Source: Pelobates cultripes (lineage: Eukaryota; Chordata; Amphibia; Anura; Pelobatidae). Taken from it: 64,000 nucleotides of DNA. Of this stretch, positions 27,401-41,604 are shown in pieces (position 1 is the stretch's first letter; the number at the start of each line of letters is the position of its first letter). The stretch is from the NCBI GenBank assembly GCA_933207985.1, contig OW240912.1, positions 359,793,305 to 359,857,304 of the forward strand. Direction: 5' to 3'. The notes under the pieces are model-generated. The model made no database searches and had not been told where the DNA came from. It worked only from the letters and a program-made list of their open reading frames with translations. Position numbers and translations under genes: made by a program.

Positions 27401-30322
27401 TTGTGTTCCTGACCCTATAGTGCTCCTTTAAGCAAGAGTATGTGAAGAGTAGTTAGGGTTGCCACATTTCTTGGAAAACAATACCAGCCTTAATCATTTG
27501 TATAATCATAAGGAGTGACATCAGAGAAAATTCTGTAAAATCACCAACAAACTACTCACAGTTTGATTCTGCTGTATAGATGGATTGCTCCCAGTGTCTC
27601 CCTGTCTCCCAGTGTCTCAGTCTCGCAAGTCACCCAGTGCCTCAGTGTCCCTATGTATCACAGTGTCTGTGTCCCCATGTCGCCCAGTCCCCTAGTCTCA
27701 CAGTGTCTGTGTCCCCATTTCTCCCAGTGTCCCAGTGTGTCCCCATGTCACTAGGATACTGGGGACACAGAGACATGGGGACACTGAGACACTAGGGACA
27801 CAGACACTTGGAGACATGGGGACACTGAAACATTTGCGGACACTAAGACATGGGAACACAGACTCTAGGAGACTATGGGACACTGGCTGGGAGACAGACA
27901 CTTGGGGACACAGAGACATGGGGACAGTTGCGGACATAGACATGGGGACACTGGGACATATAGGGACACTAGGAACACTGAGACACTAGGAACTCAGACA
28001 CTGGGAGACATGGGGACACGGAAACATTTGGGGACACTAAGACACTAGGGACACAGACATGGGACACTAGGGGACACTGAGACACTAGCGACACTGGGAG
28101 AAATGGGGACATAGTGTTTCCATGTCCCTATGTCTCTCTGCGTCCCCTAGTGTCTCAGTGTCCCCATGTGTCCCTGCTGCCTTTTCCTCCACTTACCTGA
28201 GCTGTAGAGCTGCTGTCTGGACTCTCTGTGCTGTGTAGCTGCTCCCCCACCGATCAGTGAGTAGTAGAGAGAGGCAGGGATATGCTGTAACTTCCTATCC
28301 CTGCCTCTCTCCAAACACAGTGACCCCTACTGGCTGGTGCTGGTATTGCAGTGTAATCTCCATTTATTCTGAGAAAAATACCTGCATTTGTATTGCCGGT
28401 ATTACTGCAATACCGGCACGACCAGGCAGCTTTAAATACCGGCTGTGCCAGTAAAATACCAGTCAGGTGGCAAACCTAAGAGTAGGGTGTAAAAAAAAAA
28501 AAAAAACATTTTTTTTTTTTTTTAAATGGGCCTATTCCATGGGCCTGGGCCTGGAGCTGCAGCTCCATCAGCCCCTATGTTAATCCGGCCCTGACTGCAG
28601 GTCTGGCTGCACCGCAATAGTTTCACTTCCGCTTTACCAATATCAATTTTTTCCACATGTGGACATCAGTGCTGTGATGATCAGGTAGTGCTCTCGGCCA
28701 AACAGTTCCCTTTAAATATGTATGAAACTGATATTGCTACTGTGGATGTAGTTTCAGCATTATCAATATGGCAAGAGAGAGGCTTAGCTAGTTAAACAGC
28801 TCAAAAAAACTTGACACAGAACATGGATGTGGTGCCCACAGTCTGTTAGCACCATAATCACAACATGGAAAGTTAACCGCATGCCTTGAGTTATGGTGCT
28901 CACAGAAGGTTTACGGCCTTGTCTCCATTGTCACTCAAAAGTCACAAAAAAAAAAAAAGAATCTGCAACTTTGGTGATTACTAAATGTGAATAAAAGTAG
29001 CTTTTCAGTATAATCTAAAATGTCATAATGTTGGGCTCAGGGCCAGTGCAAGGATTTTTGCCGCCCTAGGCAAACAAAAATTTGCCGCACTCCCATATGT
29101 TCTGCCCACCATGTGACATCACAATGCCCCACCCATATGTTCTACCATATAGGCCAACGCTAGTTCTGCACAAAGTGTCTTATCTGTAAAGGCAGTGTGT
29201 TTACATTAAAAAGCCTGCAGGCACAGGCAATAGATACCAGAACCACTACATTAAGCTGTAGTGGTTCTGGTGACTATAATGTCCCTTTAATGTGAGGTAA
29301 ATTAGAGATTTTCAGGCCCTTTACACAGCTCAATGTCTGGGCCCCCAGGGGCTGACTGTAAGTATGCCTACAAGGCCCACCCATAAGTCCACCTACATGG
29401 CCCACCCATGAGTTCGCTGGGCGCTTCCTAATAACTTGATTATCTCCAGGCAGAAAAATTACAGTTTTCCCCAATATTCAGAACACCCCTTTAGGCATAT
29501 GGTATTCCCACAAACAATATGTCCCCTGATAGCCCCGATCTGGGTGACGAACATATTCAAATTTCACCCAGATTGGTTCAGGGGTTCTCAAAAAACTATG
29601 GAAGTCTTTTGTGACCGGCTAACCGCGAGGTGGCTGCCCAAAATAGTTCCATGAGTTTGGGTAGTTTTGCCGGTCTATTTCGTTAAGTAGCAAAAACTGA
29701 ATAATCCCACAAATGGATCTTAGGAGCGATTGTTCCCCTCATTCAAATGAACAAAAGTACCAAACAGCGCTCTTCTAGCTGTTCGGGAAATACAGATCCA
29801 GCGTTCGTTTGTTGAGACCGGTGTTCGGGAAATAGAGTGTCCGATTTTAGTTCCAGACACTCAACGACCAAGTCCCGCTGCCTTTGTTCGCATAAAAGTA
29901 GAGGGTTCAATTGAGGCATTCTTTGAAGTTTAACGAGCCAGGGGGGTGGTCTCTGTTCGCTAGTTACATCTACCGAATGAATAGGGAAGAAATATTGAAC
30001 ATAAAAGAGGGATTTCTTCACACTAGCAGAGGAAAGCTCCTGGTATGCAGCTTGGGACATAGGAAAGGTGGATGTATTGAGTATAGAAGAAAGGGAACAT
30101 GCCACCGTGTTGGAGAGACCGAAGCAGCAAGAGCAGTTGAAGAGGGTACAGAGTTAGCTTTACCTCAACTAATTTCATTGTCAGCCTGTCCATACAAGTG
30201 TTGTTCCCCTATATCTCTCTTAAGTTTCCATACTCTTAAGTTTCTATACTTAATTTCCTCTGCACAAGGCAAGAGCATGTGAAGCATAGTTAAATAAAAA
30301 AAAAAAAATTATATATACACAC

Positions 30323-30353
<31 letters not shown>

Positions 30354-32375
30354 CATACATACACACACACACACTTATTATATCTTTTTTTAAAATCAGT
30401 GGGCCTATTCCAAGGTCATGGGCATGAATCTACAGCTCCATCGGACCTGCCTAGAAAGATTATTTTCTTAAGCAGAGTGCCGTGGTGGTGGAATTGGTCT
30501 ACATTCATCAGACACTCTAGTCCCATGGAAGAAGCATAGATAGGATGATGCTGAAACAATGCCCTTCCCTCAGACATCATTTATTGCACAGGTCAGAGTG
30601 AACATAGGGACGTGTTTTCCACGAGGCAAACAAGGCATCTGCCTTGGGCGGCACTTTGCAGGGGGCGGGGAAAAAAAGCCGCCCCCACACACCCAGGCAG
30701 ATCCCTTGCTTGCCTCGCATCCTGTGGGGCTCAAGAGCCGGCCAGCTGGCCACTTTAGAGGCCCCGAGCAGCGGGCAAGTGGGGCAGTGGGGCAGCGAGG
30801 GAGAACACTTATCTGAGCACTTCCTGCACAGCTCCCTCCACGTTGCTTAATGAAGCCGGAATATGACGTCAGACCGGCTCCCGGCATCACTAAGCGCCAT
30901 CTACTCAGCCTGTGCGCCCCCTGCCTGCATGACCAGCAGCCACACTGAACTGCAGGTAAGTAATCCACTCCAGCTCTCCCATGGAGACTGGGTGGATTTT
31001 AAATAAAATAAAAGTAATTATAAGTCAGTGTTGGGAGAAATGTGTATGTGTCTGTAAGTGAATGTGTGTGCGTGTCTGTAAGTGTGTATGTGTGTGCGTG
31101 TCTAAGTGTGTCAGTGAGTGTGTCTGTCAGTGTGTGTCCAAGTAATAGTGTGTGTGTATATGTCATTTTTGTCAGTGTATATGAGAGTGTGTGTCTGTCA
31201 AAGTGCGGCCTTGACAGGAAGGGGTGGGGAAAATTTACATTGGGGGAGGGGGGAAAAGCACCGTCCTGCCTACGGCAGCCCAAATCCTACATACACCTCT
31301 GGACTGACCCCACATGATATCATGGCTGTGAATTCCCATGGTCTCTCCACCTCTGCTAACTGATAATTTGCCACAATCGATATACATTCTAACCTCTTCT
31401 AATTACCGGTTTGTTAATTACATACCTTTCCTACACTTATAGTAAGACCAAGAAGTGCTGGTAACCAGATTGGATGGTTGCTTACAATCCAACTGCATCT
31501 ACTCTAAACATAATATGTTGGCTGATGATCAATGTATGTGTCTCTCTTTAAGCTGTTGTTCACAAACCTCATTTTAGTTGTCCATAGCATCTTGCAAAAC
31601 TTAGTTCTATGACACTTTTAGGTCAATGATATATGAATATTGCTTGAAGAAAAATAAAATATAGATTTAAAAAAAAAAATAATCAGATATCACAGTCTAG
31701 CTTTAGGCAATAATTTCAGATGATTCTGGAGAACAATGAATTTGATGAATATTATGTATAATTGAATTACACTATAAAGATTTTAGTTCTCACCTCTGCA
31801 GACACTCCCTTGGGTTAGGACGGGCTCGTTACAGCCTGCACAAAGCCTCTTTTTCCTCAGTGCCTTCTCTTGGAACACATGCCGCTCACCTGCAGAGGGC
31901 TACAGAGAAGAAAAAAGCACCCATGCATTAAAAACGTGGCTATATAAAAATAAACACATAACATTGTTAAACACAGTAGTTTAAGGCTACACTGATCATA
32001 TAGAGATAAAAGATTCAACAGGCAGAGGGAAGCAGAGAGGATCATGAATGGCAGCACATTGAACTTCAGAATTAATTTTGTGGTCCACATCGTCGATAAA
32101 AGAAAAAATTTTTGCAAATTAAACATGTGTTGCATACTATGTGTTCATGAGTTGAACATTTTGTGATGTGATACAGAAGATCCACCTGTGCACAAAAGAT
32201 GTCCTCAAGCAATTATTTACTGGGAAAAAAAAATATTCACTCTAGTCATTTAAAATTTAATTTTGGACGTTTTTTTTGCATTAGTCAAAATAAAATGTCA
32301 CTTCCTTTCACATGTATGAAGCTTCTTTCAACTCCTGCAGCATCTCAATGAAGAGTTATTTACAAATTAATGTGT

Positions 32376-32420
<45 letters not shown>

Positions 32421-35400
32421 CATACATACACACACACAAAATATATATTTTAAGTGCTTACAGGTGAAAATAGAAATGTAAAGTTGATCATCAAGAGGAG
32501 TTCAGTATGAGTAGTGATGTATCTTAGAGGTATGCTTTCAAAATAGACATTATGAGAGGAGGTCACTATTTTAGAGATTATAGTCAGAGGAGAAACAAGG
32601 GGAATATCTGACTTTTTCTTCTAGAAGTATAAAATTAACATATTCAGTGCTGAATTTACACACCAGGCACCACAAAAACTACGAGAGGAATAGAATAGCC
32701 TTGTGACTGAAGTATCATTGTTGCTCACAGAATTGCCGGAAGTAAAATTCCCGGAAGGGACAGGTGCCCCTTTTCTCCCCACCTTGCAGAAGGACATGAA
32801 CATATTGGTAAATTGAATAATGTATTAAGTCATCCTGGCCAAGAACTAACTGCAGAGAATCCACAACTTATTGTTTAGAGGAAAAATGAAAAGGAAAGGT
32901 GACACCCACAACTCCGATGGAAATATAGATATACATTTGTAAATCTGCAGAATGGCCTTGGATATTGGATATTATCATTCAGCTGAAATCTCTTTCTAGT
33001 GTTATATACACAAACAGATTTGATGGCAGACAATTGGAAATCTTGCCCTAGAAGAACAGGATTTCTTCTCAATTTTGTTTACAATTCCCCTCCCTAGAAG
33101 TTCATCCTGTTCTAACCTACAGTAAGTGTTACCATTTTGTACCCCAATAAATAGAATCAGTACAACTTACTCTGAACATGGTGGTGAAGTTGTGTTTCTT
33201 CGCATACATTCATCTATACACTTGACATAACTTTCATGTCATGATGTACCAATGCACTGTTGATTTTCATGTGAATCCCTTCATGGCCACAGAATGCCCA
33301 ATATTCTAAACGAATATTTCCTGTGGAATAATCACTCCACCCAATAGTTTAATAGTCGATGGTGAAGAAGACTTAATTTCATTTAAAGGGACACTATAGT
33401 CACCAAAACAACATTACCTTAAAGGGAAACTATAGGCACCCAGACCACTTCAGCTCATTGTAGGGTCTGGGTGCAGAATGCAGATTTTAATTAACTGTAA
33501 TAATTACCTTTATGGGTTAAATCCACCTCTAGTGGCTGTCTATATGGTTAGGCAACTTTTGTCCACCTAACGGACGCTGGACATGCTCACACTATGCATT
33601 AGGACATCCAGTGTCACTCAAAACCCCATTGGAAAGGAACTGTATAATGCTTTCCTATGGGGCTCTTTTAATGCGAGTGTAACCATTGTAGCGCATGCGC
33701 ATTAGGTCTCCCACGTCGGGTGACCTAGTTGGGGGTGGAGCGAAGGCAGACCCCAAGTCAGCGAATATTTTCCGCTGGAAAGGAAGGGGGTACTATAGGG
33801 AGGCATAGTGCCAGGAAAATAACTCTTTTCCTGGCACTATAGTATTCCTTTAATGAAGCTGTTTTAGTGTATAAATCAGACCCTTACAGTCTCACTGCTC
33901 AATTACCTGCCATTTAGGATTTAAATTACTTTTGTTTCTGTTTATGCAGCCCTTGCCATACCTCCCCTGGCTGGAACTCACACAGCCTGCATGAAAACAA
34001 TGGTTTCATTTTCAAATCATATGTTAACTTACTTTAAAGTTTAATTTACAGAGCAGAAGATAAAAACCATCTAATCAAACACAGGATGCTCCTGCAGAGT
34101 CTAGCAGACTATTAACAACTCAGGAGATCAGAATTTCTAAATTAAATAGACTGTGCAATAAAGGAAGTGTAAGAATGAGATATTTCTTTACAGGAAGTGT
34201 TTAGGATGGCCGTGCAAGTCACATGCAGGAAGTTGGGACCAGGGCTGCATAAACAAAGTTATTTAACACCTATATGGCAGAGAATGGAGCAGTGAGATTG
34301 CAAGGACATGATCTATACACCAAAACTGCTTCAGTAAGCTAAAGTTGTTTTGGTGCTTAAAGTTTCACATTATTATTTTAACTAACAATGGAACTACAAA
34401 GCAGATGGGTATGCTCCAGAAACAGGATACTCCATACACCCTCTAAAAGACAAAAATTGCAAAAATATGACAACTAATCAAAATACAAAGTTGGAATAAT
34501 TAATGCTGGTTAAAATGAACATCACTAACAATCTATTATAGGTTGCAGAAGTGACATGACTTGTTAATGAAGCTATCAAGGAAACTCTAAATCAAGATAT
34601 CATTTTAGGATAATAGTTGGACATGATTACTATAAACAAAACAAAGAAAGGAACAGATGTTTAAATATGAGAATGACTACATGTGAGAGAGACTATAGGT
34701 ACTTTTACTTAAGAACAGCAAGTTAAACATTTCCTCAGATGATGATCGAGAAAGGAATGTGGTTTTCTCGGGGGAAGGACTGTTCTACGTCTTAAAATGA
34801 TCTATAGCCTTTTGTTTCAGAGATTGATTCCCATATGGGACAAGTAGAAGAATGCATTTTTTGTGTGTTTGCACTTTATATGGTCGTTTAGTTTCAGCTG
34901 CCTCTGCGACTTGTTGAATTCCTAGAGGATTCAGCTAAAAGATTATGTATTGCAAAAGTTATGCTTCTTGTTCTTGCCTGGCTATAACGATTCTCTCCAC
35001 TGGAGGCAAAGCAAACAAGAACACAAAGATAGCAGAATTTTACATATTTTACAGTTCTCCATGAGGCACTTGTTCCAGGGTGAAAGTATTAAATTATTCG
35101 TTTCTTATCCATTATCTACTGTTTATCAGTTTAAATACCATAGTTCGTGCTAAATTGTGCCCCCTAGATTAAAATAGTGGAGATAACTATATCATGTAGA
35201 TCCCCCTTGTGCTGCCAAAACATATCTCCTCTGTCGAAGCATGCAATTTAGAAGACCTCAATGTGTTCTGTGGTAACTGGCATCAAGACATTAGCAGCAG
35301 ATGCTTTAAGTCTTGCAAGTTAAAAGTGTTATGTCCATGGATCGGATTTGTTGTTCCAGCACATCCCACAGATGCTCAATTTGATTGAGATTTGGGGGAT

Positions 35401-37812
35401 TTGGAGGCCAAGGCAACACCTTGAACTCGTTGTAATGTTCCTCATACAATTTCTGACCAATGTTTGTAGTGCATTATCCTGCTGAAAGAGGCCATTGCCA
35501 TCAGGGAACACTATTGCCATGAAGAGTTTTACATGGTCTGCAACAATCTCTAGGTAGATGGTACATGTCAAAGTAACATCCACATGAATGCCAAGACCCA
35601 AGGTTTCCCAACAGAACATTGCCCAGAGCACAATACTGCCTCCGCTGGCCTGCCTTCTTCCTATAGTGCATCCTGCTGCCATTTCTTCATCCAGTAAACT
35701 ATGCACACACACCCACATCAGAAAAGGCAACCTTCTCCCTTTGCTCCATTGTCCAGTTCTGATGCTCATATTTCCATTGAAGGTGCTTTCAGCAGTGGAC
35801 AGAGGTCACCATGCAGTCACCTACAGAGAAAACTGTATTCTGACATCTTTTTATCATGGCCAGCATTCAGTGTTTAATCAATTTGAGCTACAGTAGCTCT
35901 TCTGTGTGATCGTTCCAGATGAGCTAGCCTTTGCTCCCCAGGTGCATCAATGAGCCCTGGGCAACCATGACTATGACGCCGGTTCACCGGTTTTCCTTCC
36001 TTGCACCAATTTTAGTAGGTACAAACCACTGCACACCCTACATGACTTGCTGTTTTGGGAATGCTCTGACCCAGTTGTCATGTCATCACTATTTGGCCCT
36101 TGTCAAGGCCCTTATTGCCTGCCCATTTTTCCTGCTTCCAACATATAAAATTCAAGAACTGATTGTTCATTTACTGCCTAATATATCCCACCCCTTGACA
36201 GGTGCCATTGTAATGACATAATCAAGGTTATTCACTTCCACTGTCACTGGGTTTAATGTTGTGGCAGATCGGTGTATACCTTTTTGGTCAAAATAATGGA
36301 CTGGATCACCAACCTCAGAAACCTTAATCTCTGTATACCCATTCTTCAACAGTTATTTGTGGTGAGAGGTTTGTTACAATTTAGCTGTGACTACAATTCC
36401 CACAAACCATAATCATTAATTTTCTGTGTTTTAACTGTAAAGATCAACTCTTAAGTCTCTTAATTGAGGGAAAGAATACACTATACTGGACCTTGTATAG
36501 GCAAGCCACAGAGTGATAGATTGCCAGATTGTAGTTCGTACATGGACATTTTACAACAGGACTGGGCAATGAGACACTTGTACAATAAGGAACTGATAAA
36601 ATGTGTTACACAATTTTCAAAATTCTATAATTTGAGGTCTAATCTCCAAACCACAAATAATGGTGAACTGATGAGAAATTTCACATTTTGGATCAAAATT
36701 GCCGAGCTTGAAAACTGGTCCAGACTAGTTTTTTAGCTTTTCCCAACAGTTCCTGGTCTAGAGAATATGTCCCTGAGAAAAGTAGTAACATGTGACTTAG
36801 AATTCAAGCTAAATTTTGCTGCCTGACAACATCAGCAACTCCTTTCCTGTTATTGTTCTTTAAGTAGTTTTATATCAGGCATCAGTTTAGCAATAGTGGA
36901 ACAGTGGAAATTGAAAAAAAAAAAAAACCAACAAAAGTATTTCAAAAGGTTCATTCCAAGAATCACCACAACTACATAGGATTGCTCTGGTAATGGTTTA
37001 CAGTCTCAGCTCAGAAGGTAAGTATTGGAACTAAGCCCCTTATATTGGTCAATCATGCAGCCCAGACACTGCGCACACAAACTGGACTGATTCACAGGCT
37101 GCAGCTTTGTCAATAGCTGCACATAACCTGGTTCACTAAACCATCTCTACGTAATGCTGCTCCCACCTATCTATCCTCCCGAATATAAAAGCATGCCCCA
37201 TCTATGCCCCTATGCTCTGTCGAAGACCTACGTCTAACCTCTGTTCGTACTCCCACCTCTGATGCTTGCCTTCAAGACTTCTCTGGGGCTGCACCATTCC
37301 TATGGAACTCCCTTCCCTTCTCCAATACATATTCACCCAGTCTCAACGCCTTAAAAAAAAAATCATTAAAAACTCACTTCTTCATAAAAGACTATCAATT
37401 AACTTGTTAATAACACCCAACTGATTCCTTTCCTGCAACGGTCATTAAAAATAAAACGAGTCTTCAATGAATACTATGCTGCCAATCTACTTCTCTACTC
37501 CTATCCTTACCTTTTGTGTCACTTCCTCTTGTATGTAAGCTCATTAAGCCGGGCCTTCAACCCCTCGGTTCCTGTGCGTCCAACTGTCTGGTTACAACTA
37601 CATGTTCGTTAGTCCACCCATTGTAAAGTGCTGCAGAATTTGTTGGCGCTATATTAATAATAAGCAGCCACGGCATCATACTCCTTGTTTATCTCCAAAA
37701 CGAGATGCTTTAGGGGAAAGGAGAGCCATAGGGAGATGTACTGATTGGAGGCTTTCTTCTGGTGTAGGAACAGATCTGTCTGTTGATTCTCGTGGGAATT
37801 TTGAAAGTACAG

Positions 37813-37849
<37 letters not shown>

Positions 37850-40800
37850 TTATTTTTTATTTTATTTTTTTTAAATATTCTTCTTAGTTTTATTATATTT
37901 TTTGTTGTTGCATTTTATACATTATCTTTATATAGTTCCCCCTTTATGTTTAGAATGATAGGCACTGCTATAGTACTTATATGGATCGCCAAGAACTTTA
38001 AGGGATCACTTTAACCTGGCCAGACGTTCATCCGCAATACCTGCAGGCAACTCGATGTGCCAAATAGTATTTTAGAATGCTCAAAAATGAATGAGGTCAA
38101 CAGCTGTTAAGTGTGCAGAGGACAATCTAGATTACATGGCCAGAAGTATGTGGCATATATTCTAAGAAGAGGATCTGGATATTTCCAGCATGCCCACTGC
38201 AGACAGATGTATAAAATCAAGAATATAGACAGCAAATAAAACGGCTGTACTGCAGAGATCAGTGAAAAATGCCACATTCCCAATAAGTCAGTGAAAATGC
38301 AGCCCTTCTAGAGCTACCCCAGTAGAGTGCAGTGCAGGAGATTTCATTGTGATATGGATTGCCTATGAGTAATGGTTTGCCAAAATGGGAAATAAAGAAC
38401 TTTCAGTGTCATAGGAAAAATTGGAATGCTAGCTATGGGCCAGGTGTAAATCACCCAATGCCAGTGGTTGTCCTCACTATTTATTGGATGTGGAAGAATA
38501 TTTCTGCAGAAATGTTTCAACAACTAGAGCAAGTCTTTATAAAAAAAGAAATTAAATTTAAAAAAAAAAAAAGCTGTTATATAGCAAATAAAAGGCAAAA
38601 TTCCATATTGATGCCATGAGTCCACTTATTTTTGGAAAATGATGTATAATTTCTAAAAATGCAACCATAAACAGAGAAAATTAACAAAAAAATAAATAAA
38701 ATACAAAGTTTGATTTTATTTTTCTACTACTGCCATTTACCTCCAAGATCCTTGAGAGATTTGTGTATGCGAGATTGATAGACTTCCTCGAATCCAACTC
38801 TCTGCTTGACCCTCTTCAGTCTGGGTTCCATGCTTGTCACTCTGTTGAAACAGCTGTGACCAAAGTATCCAACGATTTAATCACTGCAAAATCTTGCGGC
38901 CATTACTCTATCCTAATTCTCCTTGATCTTTCTGCTGCCTTTGGCAATATTGATCATCAACTGCTTCTTCTCAATCTCCGTAATCTCGATCTACAGGAAA
39001 CTGCTCTCTTCTGGTGCTCCTCCTACCTCTCTCCCAGCGCTTTTTCAGTGTATCTTTCTCTGGCTCTGCCTCTTCTCCCCAACCCCTCACTGTTGGCGTT
39101 CCCCAAGGTTCTGTCCTCGGTCCCCTACTGTTCTCAGCCTATACTGCCTCCCTTGGTAAACTCATCAGCTCATTTGGCTTCCTTTATCATTTATATGCAG
39201 ATGATACACCTGTCCTCTCCTGATCTCTCTCTGCCCATCTTGACTCGTGTCTCTGACTGCCTCTCCGCGATTTACAACTGGAGGGCTGCTCACTTCCTTA
39301 AACTCAACCTGTCCAAAACAGAACTTCTGGTCTTTCCTCCCTCGTGTGTTGCTACTCCAGTGTCGGTCTCCCTCGCAGGCGCACACTGCCTAGGTGTCCT
39401 GTCTGACTCAGCCCTCTCCTTCACCCCTCATGTCCAGTCGATCATCAAATCCTACTGCTTCATCTCAAAATTATAGCTCGTATCCGCCCGATTAACACCA
39501 GATGCGGCTAAGGTGCAGTTGTGCTTTCTCGCCTTGACTACTGCAATCCCCTTCTCAGTTGTCTTACGTGTTCCCAGATTGCACCGCTGCAATCTATAAT
39601 GAATGTGGTGGCAAGGCTCATTTTCGTTTCTGCCCGCACCTCCCACGCCTCCCCCCCTCTGTCAGTTCCTATATAGGCTTCCAGTTAGATGTAGGGCTCA
39701 ATTCAAAATTCTGGTGCTTGCTTACAGGTTCCTACATAATGCTGCTCCAACCTACCTATCTTCCCCAATACACAAATATGTCCCGTTGAGCTCCCTGCGC
39801 CCAGACCCTCAGAATATTCCCCCCCCACCATGATTCCTCTCCAGCAACTGTCAAAAATAACTTAAGTTCTCAGTGATTACTTTTCTAGCAACCTGTTTCA
39901 TTACCCCTACTTATACCCTTTGCGTCACTATACCCCACTCCCTCTAGCATGTAAGCTCATTGAGCAGGGCCCTCAACCCCTCTGTTCCTGTGCTTCCATT
40001 TGTCTGGTTGCAATTACGTGTCTGTGAGTCCACCCATTGTACAGCGCTACGGAGTTTGCTGGCGCTATATAAATAAAATAATAAATACATTTCTATTCTT
40101 TCAAAAGTTCAAATAATATTTTAAAGAACAGTTGCTTCTTTGAAAGAAACAAGAATGTAAATATGCAACCTGACCAGTACCAAATCAACATGCATTCTGG
40201 CAAACACATGTTGCTGTTACAATGACCAGCACCTCAAAGCAGATACACTCCTTAAATCAGTCAACAGCAGCTGTCAGGGATGGTTGATTTGGCGAGGGTC
40301 AATGTCACTTTCACTGCAGTTTAATTAAATAAATACAGGGGATCGAGTGAGTCTTCTCTCTATTGGTTCCATAAATTTATAATAAGAACAATAACATCAA
40401 CAGCCTCTCACAGCAGGAAAGAACTGAGCGGCAACAGGTGATGTGGACAGTCTGTAGACTTCACAAAGCGTTGAAGCCGTCAGTACAGGAAAAAAAAAAA
40501 AAAAAAATTTAAAAAGAAGGTCTAGCATCTTCAAAAGTATACATTTTAATCTAAAATACATGTTACTTTAGCCTCCGGTTATATTTAGTCATGTTGAGAA
40601 AAAAAAAATCTTAATTAAAAAAAATAAAAAAATGAATAAGAATAACATATAATATAACAAAAACAAAACACAAACACAAAACAAAAACAACTGGTGATGC
40701 CCCCTTAGAGCCTCCCTATCCCTCGCAATCTCACATATCCCAATCTTGGGAGGTATTCTACCCCTAAACTCTTTCAGTATCCAGGTTATATTTTTGAAAG

Positions 40801-41573
40801 CAGCTACAAAAAGCAGTGCTACACTGAACAGAACCTTTCGTTTGGCTTCTAACCTTCTATATATAAAAGAAAATAAAAAACAATAATACTAATAATAATT
40901 TAAAAACTATTTAAAAAAAAAAAAAAAAGTTAGCTACTTCATTCGTCTTACTATTTGCATCCATGTAGAAGAGAAAATGTTGCACAATACCATTATATTT
41001 CAGTACATCCCCTCCCTGAAAACATCTATTATGGAGGTCAAACAGATGTGTGCTTGTTTATTAAAGTGAAGAACGGGAATACATCTGTCCTGCGGCAAAT
41101 TTCATTTAGGAAATGAAACAATCAGTAAATCTTTCTGATCCATCACGTTTCAAGTCTAAAGTTCTGGAGGACTCAGTTGAATTTATAATATTTCCAATGT
41201 GACCATATACCTAAATGCCTTGCTTAATATAGAATAGAAAGTTATTTGGATAATTAACAGTTCATTATTCGAATACCAAACCTCTGACCTTTCTTAGGCC
41301 CACCGCCGCAAGGTCGTCACCTTGTTTAGATCTCAAGGGATCATAATTCCGCAGCTTGAAATTAATTAGACTTTGGAGTATTTTGAGGACGGTTTCATGA
41401 GAGAACAAAAACAGGCAGTTAAATGTGATATGACAAAAATTTAGTGGCTCAGCATTTTTTTAGAAGACAGTCAGCTGTTTAATTAGGTGGCTGACATCAC
41501 TCAGCAAACAATCTAATATTGTGCACAATAGAGATGTACTCTGCAAAAAAAATAAAAATAAAAAAAGGAAAAG

Positions 41574-41604
<31 letters not shown>

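Larger units (their letters stand above)
26194..28593. mobile_element. hAT element with perfect 8-bp target duplication, carrying two nested insertions
   Basis: Termini CAGGGCCGGATTAA and its exact inverse TTAATCCGGCCCTG. The target duplication ACTGCAGG is identical at 26186-26193 and 28594-28601. No transposase is encoded. Inside lie a TTAA MITE (26910-27431) and a further element (27453-28477). A related, uninterrupted copy at about 29990-30445 shows what the sequence looked like before those insertions. Confidence 0.9.

Noticed and set aside
27590..28160. Short direct repeats resembling a CRISPR-like array
   Set aside because: Unit length varies, there are no unique spacers, and it is a eukaryotic minisatellite inside a transposon.
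31042..31317. Cys/Val-rich frames ([11 protein letters not shown] type)
   Set aside because: Products of (TG)n repeat.
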